Source: Bacteroidota bacterium
GTDB taxonomy: Bacteria > Bacteroidota > Bacteroidia > AKYH767-A > OLB10
Direction: 5' to 3'
Length of the DNA: 29,133 bases
Assembly: GCA_016713525.1 (NCBI GenBank)
Contig: JADJOZ010000005.1
Location: forward strand, 1 to 29,133
Shown here one piece after another: positions 28,607 to 29,133 of the stretch. Below the pieces are notes generated by a model, which saw only the letters and a list, made by a program, of their open reading frames with translations, was not told where the DNA came from and did no database searches. Positions within the stretch are counted from its first letter, which is position 1, and the number at the start of each line of letters is the position of its first letter. Position numbers and translations under genes: made by a program.

Positions 28607-28860
28607 GATGGTAGTTTATTGAAATGATTCTCAATGAGTTTTATTAAAACAAATATAGTCCAATTATTGTATATTTTTTAAAAAGGAAGAATATTGGTAT
28701 TTAATTGAGAAGTTGATGTTTTGTTTTATCAATAAAGGAGGGGGCTACTCCTTCACCACCTTCAAAACACGTGAACTGTTTTGAATCGATGTGAAGAAAG
28801 TAACTACGGAGGTTTCTAAACACAATAAATTCTAGACAAGCATCATCATCATACTAACAC
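28607..28860. other. Intergenic stretch upstream of the third GloVer gene
   Basis: AT-rich sequence that should hold the promoter of the minus-strand GloVer gene; no clear motif was recognised. At 28745-28816 the minus strand has a 24-codon open piece, ETSVVTFFTSIQNSSRVLKV and on to a TAG. It lacks a clear start and could be a gene remnant or chance. Confidence 0.4.
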
Positions 28861-28877
28861 CCTAAGCGTGAAATGCC

Positions 28878-28901
28878 GCACCAATTAAGGGGTGCTTTTT
28901 T
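28878..28901 (+). terminator. Terminator-like hairpin, first module
   Basis: GCACC (28878-28882) pairs with GGTGC (28891-28895) over an 8-nt loop and is followed by six T. Reads as a Rho-independent terminator on the plus strand, though no plus-strand gene precedes it nearby. Confidence 0.6.
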
Positions 28902-29105
28902 GCTCCAGGAATAATTTGTAAGCAGTCCGCAGCATTTTCAAAGAATAAGTTACACACCTATCCTGAAGCAGAGTAATGGGTTTGCTAGCTCCGCATCAAA
29001 CATAAACACGCGCCCAAAGCAATTCCGGAAATCATTCAATTCCGTTCGCGAATACGAATCGCATTCAGGGCGAGCCTCGGACCAGGCCCACCCTGACAAG
29101 CGTGA

Positions 29106-29133
29106 AAAGCCGCACCAGTAAAGGGACGGCTTT
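29106..29133 (+). terminator. Terminator-like hairpin, second module (truncated by window)
   Basis: AAAGCCG (29106-29112) pairs with CGGCTTT (29127-29133), enclosing ACC/GGG-containing loop sequence. The T run continues to the last base, so its full extent cannot be seen. Confidence 0.6.

Larger units (their letters stand above)
28861..29133 (+). repeat. Structured repeat pair at the right edge
   Basis: Two related modules start with CACCCT then AAGCGTGAAA and a GCCGCACCA core: one at about 28856-28901, the other at 29089-29133, about 235 bp apart, the second cut by the window end. Between them is sequence richer in GC than the rest of the window, with a hairpin at 29066-29095: CAGGG / CCCTG and GCCT / AGGC separated by symmetric 3-nt internal loops. 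Confidence 0.65.

Noticed and set aside
28745..28840. Minus-strand peptide beginning MMMMLV and, past a stop, running to NSSRVLKVVKE, as a leader peptide or CDS end
   Set aside because: An in-frame TAG splits it, there is no clear attenuator downstream, and it is too short to tell from chance.

Overview
The window looks like a chromosomal segment of a Bacteroidota bacterium, probably a Sphingobacteriia/Chitinophagia-type relative. The evidence is low GC, several secreted proteins ending in type IX secretion (T9SS) type A sorting domains, SprB-like and GloVer repeats, a PorT-family barrel and a rhomboid of the Bacteroidota type. Many genes are split by single-base indels, often in compensating pairs. 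Some stretches are clean (about 12.7-15.4 kb and 16.7-18.8 kb). This pattern fits an unpolished long-read assembly better than mass pseudogenisation, so I merged ORF fragments into whole genes where the residues of one family continue across frames. Ends inside such genes are approximate.

Layout. 0-2.4 kb (+): PorT-family outer-membrane barrel, ubiX, and three short unrecognised coding stretches. 2.4-5.5 kb (-): queG, ruvB and a WD40 protein. 5.7-6.8 kb (+): a rhomboid-family protein lacking both expected catalytic residues, then methylmalonyl-CoA epimerase. 6.8-7.06 kb: two tandem-repeat blocks. 7.2-8.5 kb (+): a T9SS cargo protein. 8.6-9.2 kb (-): a HAD phosphatase, with a GTGGCAA repeat just upstream of its start. 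9.4-11.06 kb (+): a PQQ-type sugar dehydrogenase with a T9SS tail. 11.2-11.6 kb (+): a TPP riboswitch and hairpin in front of a small proline-rich ORF rather than a thiamine gene.

11.6-16 kb is a compact accessory or stress-type cluster: an SDR oxidoreductase, a 118-aa orphan, a CinA C-terminal-domain protein, a 55-aa DUF3606-like protein, a FAD oxidoreductase fused to a Rieske domain, and a 125-aa protein that may be eRF1-domain-like.

16-28.6 kb is a surface/secreted protein region: three GloVer-repeat proteins (14, 7 and 14 repeats, all multiples of seven), a large T9SS protein with SprB-like repeats, and an M43 metalloprotease with a T9SS tail. The two 14-repeat genes share near-identical 3' ends. 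28.7-29.13 kb is non-coding and structured: two related hairpin/terminator modules about 235 bp apart, the second cut by the window edge.

The best candidates for something new are the TPP riboswitch with an unexpected target, the seven-fold GloVer family with a homogenised tail, the putative pseudo-rhomboid, and the structured element at the right edge. I see no CRISPR array, tRNA, rRNA, transposase or obvious defence system.
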